From the NCBI GenBank assembly GCA_003167255.1, contig PMTR01000030.1:14860-50719 (forward strand): a DNA stretch of 35,860 nucleotides. Direction: 5' to 3'. Shown piece by piece: positions 8,300-15,929 of this stretch. Position numbers and translations under genes: made by a program. The DNA is from Bryobacterales bacterium (lineage in GTDB: Bacteria > Acidobacteriota > Terriglobia > Bryobacterales > Bryobacteraceae). The notes under the pieces are model-generated. The model did no database searches. It was not told the DNA's origin and saw nothing but the letters and a program-made list of their open reading frames with translations. Positions within the stretch are counted from its first letter, which is position 1, and every line of letters begins with the position of its first letter.

Positions 8300-8305
8300 T
8301 ATAAA
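8300..8305 (+). promoter_or_regulatory. Candidate -10 box 6 nt before the hydrolase start
   Basis: TATAAA is followed by AGCATC and then the ATG at 8312. If it acts as a sigma-70 -10 box, the transcript would start at or next to the A of the start codon, giving a leaderless mRNA. No clear -35 is seen. Confidence 0.35.
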
Positions 8306-8311
8306 AGCATC

Positions 8312-9586
8312 ATGTTCTCACGCGTACTGTGCTTCCTTTCGGCCGGCGTGCTGATGGCGCAGGTGGCGCCCACGGATGCCGGCGGTATCGCACGGGCGGC
8401 CCTGGACCGGCTGCTGGCGCAGAAGTATTCGGAATTGCCGGCCATGCTGGCGCCACAAGCCAAGGCGGCGTACTCCGAGGCGGCCCTGGCCAAGATGGGC
8501 GCCGAGATTCAGTCGTGGGGCGCCGTGCAGGATGTCGGCTTGCCAAGCGTGCGCAAGATAGGGACGGCCAGCATTGTCGCGTTCCAGGTGAAGTTCGCGA
8601 CGCAGACCATCACTTTCCAGTTCTCGGTGACCGAAGAGGGCGCAGTGGCGGTGATGCTGCATTCACCGGCCGCGACACCTTGGCAGCATCCGCCCTATAG
8701 TAAACCGGACTCCTTTAAAGAACGCGAAGTGACGGTGGGCGAAGGGCAATGGAAACTACCGGGCACGCTGACGGTGCCGGTGGGACAAGGACCGTTTCCG
8801 GGCCTCGTGCTGGTGCACGATTCCGGGCCGGGCGATCGGGACGAATCCATGGGCGCGGTGAAAGTCTTCCGCGATCTGGCGGAAGGGCTGGCGTCGCGCG
8901 GCGTGGTGGTGCTGCGGTATGAGAAGCGGACGCGGCAGTATCCGCAGGCGACGCAGACGAAGGATTACACCGTGGAGAAAGAAACCTTGGAAGATGCCGG
9001 GCTGGCGCTGGCGCTGGTGCGCGCGCAGCCGGAAGTGAAAGCGGGCCGCGTCTTCCTGTTGGGTTATGGGCTGGGCGGGTACGTGGCGCCGCGCATCGCG
9101 GAAGCCGACGGCAAGCTGGCGGGAGTGGTGATTGTGAACGCCAACGCGCGCCCGTTGGAAGACGTAACGCTCGACGAGGCGAAGTTCCGGAAAGTGACTG
9201 GAGCGCAAATGCAGACGCTCATCGAGCAGGCCGCCAAGATCAAGAAGCTGTCGCAGGGGGATGAAGACACGGTGCCGCTGATGGGCATGTCGGGTCCGTA
9301 CCTGCTCGATCTGCAAGGCTATAGCCCGGCCGGTCTGGCCAAGCTGCTGGGCGTTCCGCTGCTGATCCTGCAGGGCGAGCGGGATTACCTGCTGAGCACG
9401 AAAGATTTCGACGTCTGGAAGAGCGGCCTGGCGGGGCAGAAGAATGCCACGCTGAAGAGCTATCCGGCATTCGATCGCGTGCTGGTGGCGGGGCAGGGCC
9501 CCAGCACCGAAGCCGACCAACGCAAGCCCGGACAACACGTGGCGCAGGACGTGATCGACGACGTGGCCAAGTGGGTGAACCAGTAG
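8312..9586 (+). CDS. Secreted DUF3887 plus alpha/beta-hydrolase-fold protein, catalytic residues replaced
   Basis: This protein of about 424 aa has a signal peptide (MFSRVLCFLSAGVLMAQ). An N-terminal DUF3887-like domain (about residues 20-125) is followed by an alpha/beta hydrolase domain with GLVLVHDSGPGDRDESMG and VVVLRYEKRTRQYP. Family members have a nucleophile elbow of GHSLGG type. Here the elbow reads LLGYGLGGYVAPRI, so the Ser position is Gly253. The Asp is kept (LQGERDYLLS, Asp358). The catalytic His, normally in a YPxLNHLF motif, is replaced in YPAFDRVLV (Arg389). The enzyme is therefore probably inactive as an esterase or peptidase, and may bind a ligand instead. The frame is intact with normal codon use, so it is not an obvious pseudogene. 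ATG 8312 is preferred over 8243 because the signal peptide begins there. Confidence 0.85.
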   Translation: MFSRVLCFLSAGVLMAQVAPTDAGGIARAALDRLLAQKYSELPAMLAPQAKAAYSEAALAKMGAEIQSWGAVQDVGLPSVRKIGTASIVAFQVKFATQTITFQFSVTEEGAVAVMLHSPAATPWQHPPYSKPDSFKEREVTVGEGQWKLPGTLTVPVGQGPFPGLVLVHDSGPGDRDESMGAVKVFRDLAEGLASRGVVVLRYEKRTRQYPQATQTKDYTVEKETLEDAGLALALVRAQPEVKAGRVFLLGYGLGGYVAPRIAEADGKLAGVVIVNANARPLEDVTLDEAKFRKVTGAQMQTLIEQAAKIKKLSQGDEDTVPLMGMSGPYLLDLQGYSPAGLAKLLGVPLLILQGERDYLLSTKDFDVWKSGLAGQKNATLKSYPAFDRVLVAGQGPSTEADQRKPGQHVAQDVIDDVAKWVNQ

Positions 9587-9650
9587 TGGGGCATGCTTTA
9601 GCCTCAACCGTAATTGCAAAATAGGCTGGGCAAGCTAAAGCATGCCCCAC
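9586..9650. terminator. Perfect 17-bp inverted repeat between convergent genes
   Basis: GTGGGGCATGCTTTAGC (9586-9602) is matched perfectly by its reverse complement at 9634-9650 across a 31-nt loop. It fills the gap between the convergent hydrolase and UPF0173 genes, where a bidirectional terminator is expected. There is no T-run, so it may instead be a dispersed repeat of the same mini-hairpin class seen elsewhere. Confidence 0.55.
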
Positions 9651-9652
9651 CG

Positions 9653-10345
9653 CTACCAGTCCACCGTCTTTCCCGGCTCCAGCGCCCACACTTCGGTCGA
9701 AAGATCCTCGACCAGCGCGGCCAACTGCGCCGGTGTGCCGGTGAGCGGCGGAAATGTTCCGAAGTGCATGGGGATGACTTTCGCCGGCCGCAGCAGCTTA
9801 CAGGCCAGGGCGGCTTCGCGCGGGCTCATGGTGTAGAGATCGCCGATGGGCAGAAAGACGAGATCGGGGTGGTAGAGCTGCTCCACCAGGTGCATGTCGG
9901 AGAAGACGTTGGTGTCGCCGGCGAAATATAGCGCGCGGCCGCCCGGGAAGCGCAGCACGTAGCCGGAGGCTTCTCCGCCGTAGATGATTTTGCCATCGTC
10001 CAGGATGCCGCAGCTATGCACGGCCTGGGTCATGGTGATGGAGACGCTGCCGCACACCTGTGATCCGCCTTTGTTCATGGGGCGAGTCTTCTGCACGCCC
10101 TTCGATTCGAGCCAGCAGCAGGTCTCATAGATGGCGACCACCTCGGGTGAGAAGCGCGCGGCCAGCGGCGGAGTGTCGTGGATGTGGTCGAAGTGGCCGT
10201 GCGTGATGCAGATGGTGTCGACGCGCGTGATTTGGTGGTGTTTGGGGTAGGAAGGGTTTCCCTCGATCCAGGGGTCCATGAGGATGACTTGGCCCGAGGG
10301 GAGTTCGAATTGGAATGAGCCGTGTCCAAGCCAGGTGATTCGCAT
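9653..10345 (-). CDS. UPF0173-type metallo-beta-lactamase-fold hydrolase
   Basis: This is a 230-aa cytosolic protein of the metallo-beta-lactamase superfamily. MRITWLGHGSFQFE at the N-terminus and ITHGHFDHIHD (the HxHxDH metal motif) define it. Further metal ligands are supplied by the FAGDTNVF segment and by a late PMHFGTFPPLTG segment, as in UPF0173 (YtkL-like) proteins. It should bind two metal ions, and the substrate of the family is not established. Length is normal. The gene is convergent with the hydrolase-fold gene at 8312, with a perfect inverted repeat between them. Confidence 0.88.
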   Translation of the reverse strand: MRITWLGHGSFQFELPSGQVILMDPWIEGNPSYPKHHQITRVDTICITHGHFDHIHDTPPLAARFSPEVVAIYETCCWLESKGVQKTRPMNKGGSQVCGSVSITMTQAVHSCGILDDGKIIYGGEASGYVLRFPGGRALYFAGDTNVFSDMHLVEQLYHPDLVFLPIGDLYTMSPREAALACKLLRPAKVIPMHFGTFPPLTGTPAQLAALVEDLSTEVWALEPGKTVDW

Positions 10346-10403
10346 AATCTCACTCGGAGTCTACCGCCGCCGCGGCAGGGTCGGCAAGCCGGTATGCGGG
10401 CAA

Positions 10404-10432
10404 GACACCGGCGGCAACACCGCCGGCGCTAC
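10404..10432. repeat. CCGGCGG-loop-CCGCCGG mini-hairpin
   Basis: The stem CCGGCGG/CCGCCGG (10408-10414 and 10420-10426) is followed by CGCTACC. The same layout with compensating stem changes occurs at 11303-11330 and 14139-14166. It lies between the UPF0173 gene and the end of the gene at 10455-11123. Confidence 0.55.
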
Positions 10433-10454
10433 CATTGGTCTTCAGGTATCGCGC

Positions 10455-11123
10455 CTATTGGTCCTTCACTTCGAGCGTCAGTTTCTTCTGCGCCTTGTGA
10501 CCGAACGCGCCGGTCACCGTCAGAGTGTAGGTGGTCGTCTTGTCTGGCGCCACGAAAAACTGGCCGAACGGAGCCGAATCCTCAATGGGCGAAAAGACCG
10601 GCGGATCGATGCTCACGTTTTTCCCATTTTGGAATGCAAACGCCAGCGTGTATATGTGGCGGCCCTTTTCCACGATGTGCCTGTTGATGCCGAATGAGGT
10701 GATGCGGGGCAGGGAATCGGGGTCGGCTTGTACCCGGATAGTGAAGGAGGCGGAAACAGTCTTCCCACTGTTGCCTTCTGCGGTCAGGACGTAGGTGGTG
10801 TCGCGTTTGGGCGCAGCCTCCACACAGCGGTTAAAAGAGACGTAGGCGCCGCCCTGGATCGGCGGATCGATGGTCACCGACCTGGCATTCACAACCCCGT
10901 AACAAATCACCGTGCTCTTGCCCTCGTAGAGCACGCCGTCACGAGCGTAAAACTGGAGGATCTTGAGGCCGGTGCCGCCATAAGCGGCGTCGGACGGCGC
11001 GGGCTGTGCCGAAAACCGTTTCTGCGCGCTGTGCCGCGCGAGGAAAACGTAAAGCAGATAGGCCCCGGCGATGACGGCCGCCACTCGCAAAGGGATTTCG
11101 GCATGGCGCAACACCTTCAGCAT
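10455..11123 (-). CDS. Membrane-anchored protein with two Ig-like repeats
   Basis: This is a 222-aa protein with one N-terminal membrane anchor (about residues 10-30, LRVAAVIAGAYLLYVFLA). The remainder lies outside the membrane and is built from two tandem beta-rich repeats. Each contains a SVTIDPP or NVSIDPP motif followed by a TTYVLTAEG or TTYTLTVTG strand and a closing FTIRV or LTLEV strand (about residues 60-135 and 142-220). This is the pattern of bacterial Ig-like/PKD-like modules used in extracytoplasmic proteins. No enzymatic motif is visible and the binding partner is unknown. The gene stands alone, upstream of the UPF0173 gene on the same strand with a hairpin repeat between them. 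Confidence 0.7.
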   Translation of the reverse strand: MLKVLRHAEIPLRVAAVIAGAYLLYVFLARHSAQKRFSAQPAPSDAAYGGTGLKILQFYARDGVLYEGKSTVICYGVVNARSVTIDPPIQGGAYVSFNRCVEAAPKRDTTYVLTAEGNSGKTVSASFTIRVQADPDSLPRITSFGINRHIVEKGRHIYTLAFAFQNGKNVSIDPPVFSPIEDSAPFGQFFVAPDKTTTYTLTVTGAFGHKAQKKLTLEVKDQ

Positions 11124-11374
11124 AACCGGTAGCCTTACGCGCCCAGGATAGCATCCCGCTGTTAGCTAAGGGCATCTTGTGAGGTCGGTTTTGCGATGTT
11201 ACTTTTTGGTTAAAGTTCCTTTCTACTAAACGTTAGGGTCCGCTGAAGGCGACATCGGCGGACCCTCCCTAAAATCTGCCTGGGCTACGCACTTTACAGC
11301 GGGCCGGCGACAAGATCGCCGGCGCTACCGGCTGCCCACTTTACAGCGTTGGGCTTTTCCCATACTCTCGAAAG
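11124..11374. repeat. Intergenic region with GGCGA/TCGCC hairpin and short direct repeats
   Basis: No gene is seen here. The word CACTTTACAGCG occurs twice (about 11290-11301 and 11337-11348), bracketing the hairpin GCCGGCGA-CAAGA-TCGCCGGC (11303-11323). The region separates two divergently transcribed genes and must hold their promoters, but no convincing -35/-10 pair stood out. Confidence 0.45.
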
Positions 11375-12562
11375 GTGTCGTCATCCGCTACAGCCATCCG
11401 TGAACGTTTCCGCAGCCGCCGCATCTCCCGGTTCGGCGAATCGGTCATCCGTGAAATGACGCGCCTGGCCATGCGCCAGGGCGCCACCAACCTCGCGCAG
11501 GGCTTTCCCGATTTCCCCGCGCCCGCCGCGCTCAAGCAGGCCGCCACCCAGGCCATCGCCGACGACATCAACCAGTACGCCATCACCTGGGGCGCCAAAC
11601 CGTTCCGCGATGCCATCGCCGCCAAATACCGCCGCACCTACGCCATGGAGTTCGATCCCGAACGCGAGATCACCGTCTGCTGTGGCGCTACCGAAGGCAT
11701 GATTGCCTCACTCATGGCCGTGCTCGATCCCGGCGATGAAGTCGTGCTTTTCGAGCCCTTCTATGAGAACTACGGGCCCGATACGCAACTCTGCGGCGCC
11801 GAGCCGCGCTACGTCCGTCTGCGCGAGCCGGATTGGAGCTTCGATCCCGACGATCTGCGCCGCGCCTTCACCCCGCGGACCAAGGCGATTGTGCTGAACT
11901 CGCCCAACAATCCCACCGGCAAGGTCTTCACGCGCGCCGAACTCGAATCCATCGCGGCGCTGTGCCACGAATTCGATGCTCTGGCCATCACCGACGAGAT
12001 CTACGAGCACATCCTCTACGACGGCGCCGTCCACATTCCCATCGCCTCGCTCGACGGCATGCGGGAACGCTCCATCCTGGTCAACAGCATGAGCAAGACC
12101 TATTCGGTAACCGGTTGGCGCGTGGGCTGGGTGCTTGCTCCGCCGGACCTCACCGATTCCATTCGCAAGGTTCATGATTTCCTCACGGTGGGCGCCGCCG
12201 CGCCGTTGCAGCAGGCGGGCGCCGTGGCCTTAAGCCTGGATGACGGATACTATCAGGCCCTGTCCGCCGAATATGCGCGCCGCCGCGACCACCTGCTCAC
12301 CACCCTGGAATCGGCCGGCTTCCACTGCTTCCGGCCCGCCGGCGCCTACTACGTCATGACCGATATCTCGGCTTTCGGAGCCGCCGGCGACTTGGCCTTC
12401 GTTCGTCACCTGATTGACAACATCGGCGTGGCTGCCGTTCCCGGATCGAGCTTTTACGCACAGCCCGGCGGTGGAAGCCGACAGGTCCGCTTCTGTTTTT
12501 GCAAAAAATATGAGACTCTGGAGTTAGCCCGGCACCAATTAGCGAAGCTCCAAAACGTGTAG
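11375..12562 (+). CDS. Class I/II PLP-dependent aminotransferase
   Basis: This 395-aa fold-type I aminotransferase resembles the aspartate/methionine/kynurenine-glutamine transaminase group. Motifs are NLAQGFPDFPAP near the N-terminus, LNSPNNPTGKVF, ITDEIYEHILYDG, and the PLP lysine in NSMSKTYSVTGWRVGW. The C-terminal VRFCFCKKYETLELA includes the carboxylate-binding Arg. It would catalyse amino transfer between an amino acid and a 2-oxo acid in the cytosol; the exact substrate is not evident. The start is a GTG at 11375. The gene begins a plus-strand series with the 126-aa unknown gene (29-bp gap) and mqnC (47-bp gap), which may be one transcript. Confidence 0.87.
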   Translation: MSSSATAIRERFRSRRISRFGESVIREMTRLAMRQGATNLAQGFPDFPAPAALKQAATQAIADDINQYAITWGAKPFRDAIAAKYRRTYAMEFDPEREITVCCGATEGMIASLMAVLDPGDEVVLFEPFYENYGPDTQLCGAEPRYVRLREPDWSFDPDDLRRAFTPRTKAIVLNSPNNPTGKVFTRAELESIAALCHEFDALAITDEIYEHILYDGAVHIPIASLDGMRERSILVNSMSKTYSVTGWRVGWVLAPPDLTDSIRKVHDFLTVGAAAPLQQAGAVALSLDDGYYQALSAEYARRRDHLLTTLESAGFHCFRPAGAYYVMTDISAFGAAGDLAFVRHLIDNIGVAAVPGSSFYAQPGGGSRQVRFCFCKKYETLELARHQLAKLQNV

Positions 12563-12591
12563 CCGGAACTTCAGCCGGGAGGAAGACTAAT

Positions 12592-12972
12592 ATGCTTCCA
12601 CAATTCTTACTGCAGGAGACCACGATCCGGACGGCCGGGGCGTCGTCTGACATCGATCTTGGCGAGCAACTGGGCGGAACGCTGCTTCTGACCCTCGGCA
12701 TCACGCGGATCATCGAACAGGAAAGCCTCGACGTCTCCATCTGGGGTTCCCCCGATGGAACGGAGTGGGGCGCCAAGCCGCTGGTTTCGTTTCCCCAAAA
12801 ATTCTATTGCGGTACCTACCAGATCGTGCTCGATCTCGGCGATCGTCCCACCGTGCGATTCCTGCGCGCCAAATGGCAGGTCAACCGCTGGGGCAAGGGT
12901 GAACCGAAGCCTTTGTTTACCCTGTATCTGGTGGCCGAAGCCCACAAGCGCGAGATGGCCCTTCAGGCCTGA
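12592..12972 (+). CDS. Conserved-looking hypothetical protein upstream of mqnC
   Basis: This 126-aa soluble protein has no signal peptide. It is beta-rich, with FLLQETTIRTAG, LDVSIWGSPDGTEWG, YQIVLDLGDRPTVRFLRAKW and ending PLFTLYLVAEAHKREM. A good Shine-Dalgarno (GGGAGGAAG, about 12578-12586) precedes ATG 12592. The alternation of strands and lack of charged catalytic clusters suggests a small beta-sandwich or binding fold; I do not recognise a family. Its position between an aminotransferase and a menaquinone gene, all on one strand with short gaps, suggests cotranscription. That does not prove a role in menaquinone synthesis. Confidence 0.75.
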   Translation: MLPQFLLQETTIRTAGASSDIDLGEQLGGTLLLTLGITRIIEQESLDVSIWGSPDGTEWGAKPLVSFPQKFYCGTYQIVLDLGDRPTVRFLRAKWQVNRWGKGEPKPLFTLYLVAEAHKREMALQA

Positions 12973-13019
12973 AGCTGAGCGGCATCTGTTATCTTTGAAT
13001 TAGCCCGCTGGGTAACCGT

Positions 13020-14051
13020 ATGATCACTCGCCAGGAAGCGCTCGACTTGTTTGGTTCCGACGACCTGATCGGCATTGGCATGGAGGCCGATTCGATCCGC
13101 CATAAGTGGCACCCCGAGAACGTCGTCTCCTACATCATCGATCGCAATATCAACTACACCAACTTCTGCACCGAGTACTGCAGCTTCTGCGCCTTCTACC
13201 GGCCCATGGGCCATGCCGAAGGGTACCTGCTGCCGAAGGAAGTCATCTATGAAAAAATTCAGGAGACCCTCGACCTGGGCGGCACCGGCGTCCTAATGCA
13301 GGGCGGCCTTCACCCCGATCTTAAAATCGAGTGGTACGAAGATCTCTTTCGCGGCATCAAGCAGCGCTTCCGCATTCACCTGCACTGCCTGTCCGCTCCG
13401 GAAGTTACCAAGATCGCCGATGTCAGCGGCCTGAGTCTTCGCGACACCATCCAGCGCCTCATGGATTCCGGCCTCGATTCCATCCCCGGCGGCGGCGCCG
13501 AAATCCTCGATGACGCCGTGCGCCATCGCATCAGCCGCCTTAAGTGCAACACCCAGGATTGGGTGGACGTGCATCGCACCGCGCATCAGCTCGGCATGCG
13601 CACCACCGCCACCATGATGTTCGGCTGCGGCGAAACCATCGAGCAGCGCATGAACCACCTGGAGCTGGTCCGCAACCTGCAGCAAGAGACCGGCGGTTTC
13701 ACGGCCTTCATCCCCTGGACCTTCCAGCGCGAGAACACTTCGCTCGGCCACTTCGTCAAGGAAGAAGCCACCGCCGTGGAGTACCTGCAAACCCTGGCGA
13801 TTTCCCGCATCTATCTCGACAATTTCGAAAACGTGCAATCCTCCTGGGTAACGCAGGGCTTGAAGACATGCCAGTTGGGCCTGCGCTTCGGCGGCAACGA
13901 CGTAGGCAGCATCATGATCGAAGAAAACGTAGTCTCCGCCGCCGGCGCGCACCATCGTGCCAGCGAAGAAGAGCTGCGCCGCATCATCCGCGATGCCGGC
14001 TTCGTGCCCAAGCAGCGCGACACTTTGTATCGCACCTACTTCCTGAATTAA
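13020..14051 (+). CDS. mqnC: Cyclic dehypoxanthinyl futalosine synthase, radical SAM
   Basis: This 343-aa radical SAM enzyme has the Fe4S4 motif CTEYCSFC (Cys50, Cys54, Cys57). MqnC-type signatures follow: GVLMQGGLHPDLKIEWYE, DSIPGGGAEIL, FGCGETIEQRMNHL, QLGLRFGGNDVGSIMIEENVVS, and a terminal RDAGFVPKQRDTLYRTY. MqnC cyclises dehypoxanthine futalosine in the futalosine pathway to menaquinone. The segment RRIIRDAGFVPKQRDTLY favours MqnC over the related MqnE. The other mqn genes are not in the window. Start ATG 13020. Confidence 0.92.
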   Translation: MITRQEALDLFGSDDLIGIGMEADSIRHKWHPENVVSYIIDRNINYTNFCTEYCSFCAFYRPMGHAEGYLLPKEVIYEKIQETLDLGGTGVLMQGGLHPDLKIEWYEDLFRGIKQRFRIHLHCLSAPEVTKIADVSGLSLRDTIQRLMDSGLDSIPGGGAEILDDAVRHRISRLKCNTQDWVDVHRTAHQLGMRTTATMMFGCGETIEQRMNHLELVRNLQQETGGFTAFIPWTFQRENTSLGHFVKEEATAVEYLQTLAISRIYLDNFENVQSSWVTQGLKTCQLGLRFGGNDVGSIMIEENVVSAAGAHHRASEEELRRIIRDAGFVPKQRDTLYRTYFLN

Positions 14052-14069
14052 GTGCAGTGAATTTGATTT

Positions 14070-14164
14070 GTAGCGCTGGCGGTCTCTGCCGCCGGTTCTT
14101 TGCTCGAATAGTGTCGACGGTCAAGCGCTAACCAGACACCGGCGGCAAAGACCGCCGGCGCTAC
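14070..14164. terminator. 26-nt inverted repeat after mqnC
   Basis: The arm at 14070-14095 (starting GTAGCGCTGGCGGTCT) pairs with 14139-14164 with about two mismatches. Each arm is itself a GGCGGT...GCCGCC hairpin. It sits between the convergent mqnC and GT39 genes and could terminate both. It is also a tandem of the GCCGGCGCTACC repeat type found at 10404 and 11303. Confidence 0.55.
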
Positions 14165-14191
14165 CAGGCTTTCTCTCGCTACGCACGCCCC

Positions 14192-15838
14192 CTAGTTTCC
14201 ATCCACCCGCCTCGCGATCACCAAATCCGGCGCTTTGCCGAAGTCTTCCCCTTGCGCCATCGGGTCTGGATTATTCCCCCACATCACGTCGGGAGCTTTC
14301 AATCCTACAGGCACCCAGTGATATCGGGCTGCTTCGCGCAGAAAAACCGGCCAGTGCACGAAGCCGACCGACTTCCTTAGCACCAGGAATCGCGGCGCCG
14401 TCTTGGCGTCGTCTTCCACCCGGAAGGCCGCAATGCCTCCGCGAATGGGATTTGGCAGATAAAACATTAGGGGCGCGTCTTCATAGTTGATCAGAATCTC
14501 GTCCGACGGCGCGGCGTTCCGATGGAGCCACTCGATCACCAGACGGTTGGGGTCCGGACGGTGGCCGAATACCTCCGCGCCCAGCACCGAGAGTTCGGAT
14601 CGCCACCAGGGATTCCCGCTGTACCAATCCGGTGACGGCACAGCGGCGTGCAGCGGGAGGCTCATCCAAGGCGTGAGCACCAGTACCGCTGCTCCCAGCC
14701 AGGCGATGGCGACACGCGATCCGGCTGCCCTGGCGAGCAGCCACGCGGCCACCAGCGCGGCGGCGGGCGCGGCAATGATCACATACCGCAGGAAGGCCGC
14801 CGGAGCCACGCTAGGCACCCATACCAGGAGCGCGAGCGAAATGCCGATCGCCACCGCCACGAGTCGCCGCTCGAGTGACGGCAGGCGTTTCCAACGCCAG
14901 GCGAGCAGTCCGAGCGCCGCCAGCACCACCACGGCGGGCGCCACGTACTCATTCATGTTGAAGAGAATGTCCGCCGCGCGGTCCGTCCAGGACCCTTCCT
15001 GAACGGCGCGCCGGTTCCATAACTCGTAATACCAGGCGAAGGGCGCGATGGCCGCGGACAGCGCCACGCCCACCAGCGCGGTTCGCCGCCAGCGGCGCGG
15101 TGCGGCCAGGAACGCATCCAGGAACAGGACCGCCAAGACCGGCCACACCGTACCGTAATCCACCTGGAACCAGCACCAGGCAGTGGCCGCGAAGGCGATG
15201 GCGCCGCCGGGCGCGCCCGATTGCCAGCGCGCGTAGGCCATCAGTGCCAGTACCAGAAAAAGACTGGAAATCGGATAATACCGGGCCTGGCGCGCGTGCA
15301 GGATCCAGTAAGCGTTGGTGACCAGGAGCAGGGCCGCGAGAGTAGCCATCAGGAGGCTGTCGAAACGCTGGCGCACGAAGCGGAACAACAGCAGCACGGC
15401 CGCGAAGCCGGTCAGTGTAAAGGGGAGCCGCGCGCCCAGCGTAGTGTGACCCAGCAGCTTCAGGCCGATTGCGGCCACCACGAACTGTCCCCAAGGCTGC
15501 CACTTCCAGGCGAAGTCCGGCTTGAAGTCGCCGCGGTGCGCGTGGTAATCCACGGCCGCTTGCGGCGCGGTGGTGCGCTCATCGATAGTCTGTTCATCTT
15601 CCCCCGCAAAGGTGTCAGTGGTGAGAAGGTTGACTCCGTCGTACGCCAGAGGCCGGCCGAACTGGAGCATCCGTGTGGCAAGCACCGCCATGATGGCTTC
15701 ATCCTGCCAGAGATATTTATCCGTAAGCCCCCAGAACAGCAGCAGCGCGGCCAGGCCGGCGATAATCGCCGGCGTCACGCTTTCCCATCGGTTGCGGGCG
15801 GCAGGTGGCGGCACGATGCAGGTTTCCACGTGGAGCAT
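14192..15838 (-). CDS. GT39-like membrane glycosyltransferase
   Basis: This is a polytopic protein of about 548 aa. After a short N-terminus (MLHVETCIVPPPAARNRW) comes the first span and the GT-C acidic motif WQDEAIMAVLATRML. A long periplasmic loop follows with WKWQPWGQFVVAAIG and ARLPFTLTGFAAVLLLF, then about ten spans and a soluble C-terminal third with WLHRNAAPSDEILINYED. This matches PMT/GT39-type transferases that use lipid-linked sugars. The start is taken at ATG 15838, where the family-like sequence begins; the frame extends to 15859. It is divergent from the 798-aa membrane protein at 15930. Confidence 0.8.
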   Translation of the reverse strand: MLHVETCIVPPPAARNRWESVTPAIIAGLAALLLFWGLTDKYLWQDEAIMAVLATRMLQFGRPLAYDGVNLLTTDTFAGEDEQTIDERTTAPQAAVDYHAHRGDFKPDFAWKWQPWGQFVVAAIGLKLLGHTTLGARLPFTLTGFAAVLLLFRFVRQRFDSLLMATLAALLLVTNAYWILHARQARYYPISSLFLVLALMAYARWQSGAPGGAIAFAATAWCWFQVDYGTVWPVLAVLFLDAFLAAPRRWRRTALVGVALSAAIAPFAWYYELWNRRAVQEGSWTDRAADILFNMNEYVAPAVVVLAALGLLAWRWKRLPSLERRLVAVAIGISLALLVWVPSVAPAAFLRYVIIAAPAAALVAAWLLARAAGSRVAIAWLGAAVLVLTPWMSLPLHAAVPSPDWYSGNPWWRSELSVLGAEVFGHRPDPNRLVIEWLHRNAAPSDEILINYEDAPLMFYLPNPIRGGIAAFRVEDDAKTAPRFLVLRKSVGFVHWPVFLREAARYHWVPVGLKAPDVMWGNNPDPMAQGEDFGKAPDLVIARRVDGN

Positions 15839-15886
15839 ACCACACCGCCTGGCCCGCATCGGAACGGCCCGCGGCTATCGCCCTGT

Positions 15887-15892
15887 TATAAT
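15887..15892 (+). promoter_or_regulatory. Candidate -10 box for the 798-aa membrane protein gene
   Basis: A consensus TATAAT lies 37 bp upstream of ATG 15930. No clear -35 was found. The region between the divergent genes at 15838 and 15930 is only about 90 bp, so it should hold both promoters. Confidence 0.4.
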
Positions 15893-15929
15893 CGACCAAC
15901 GGTAACGGAGAAATCAACCGATACGAACC

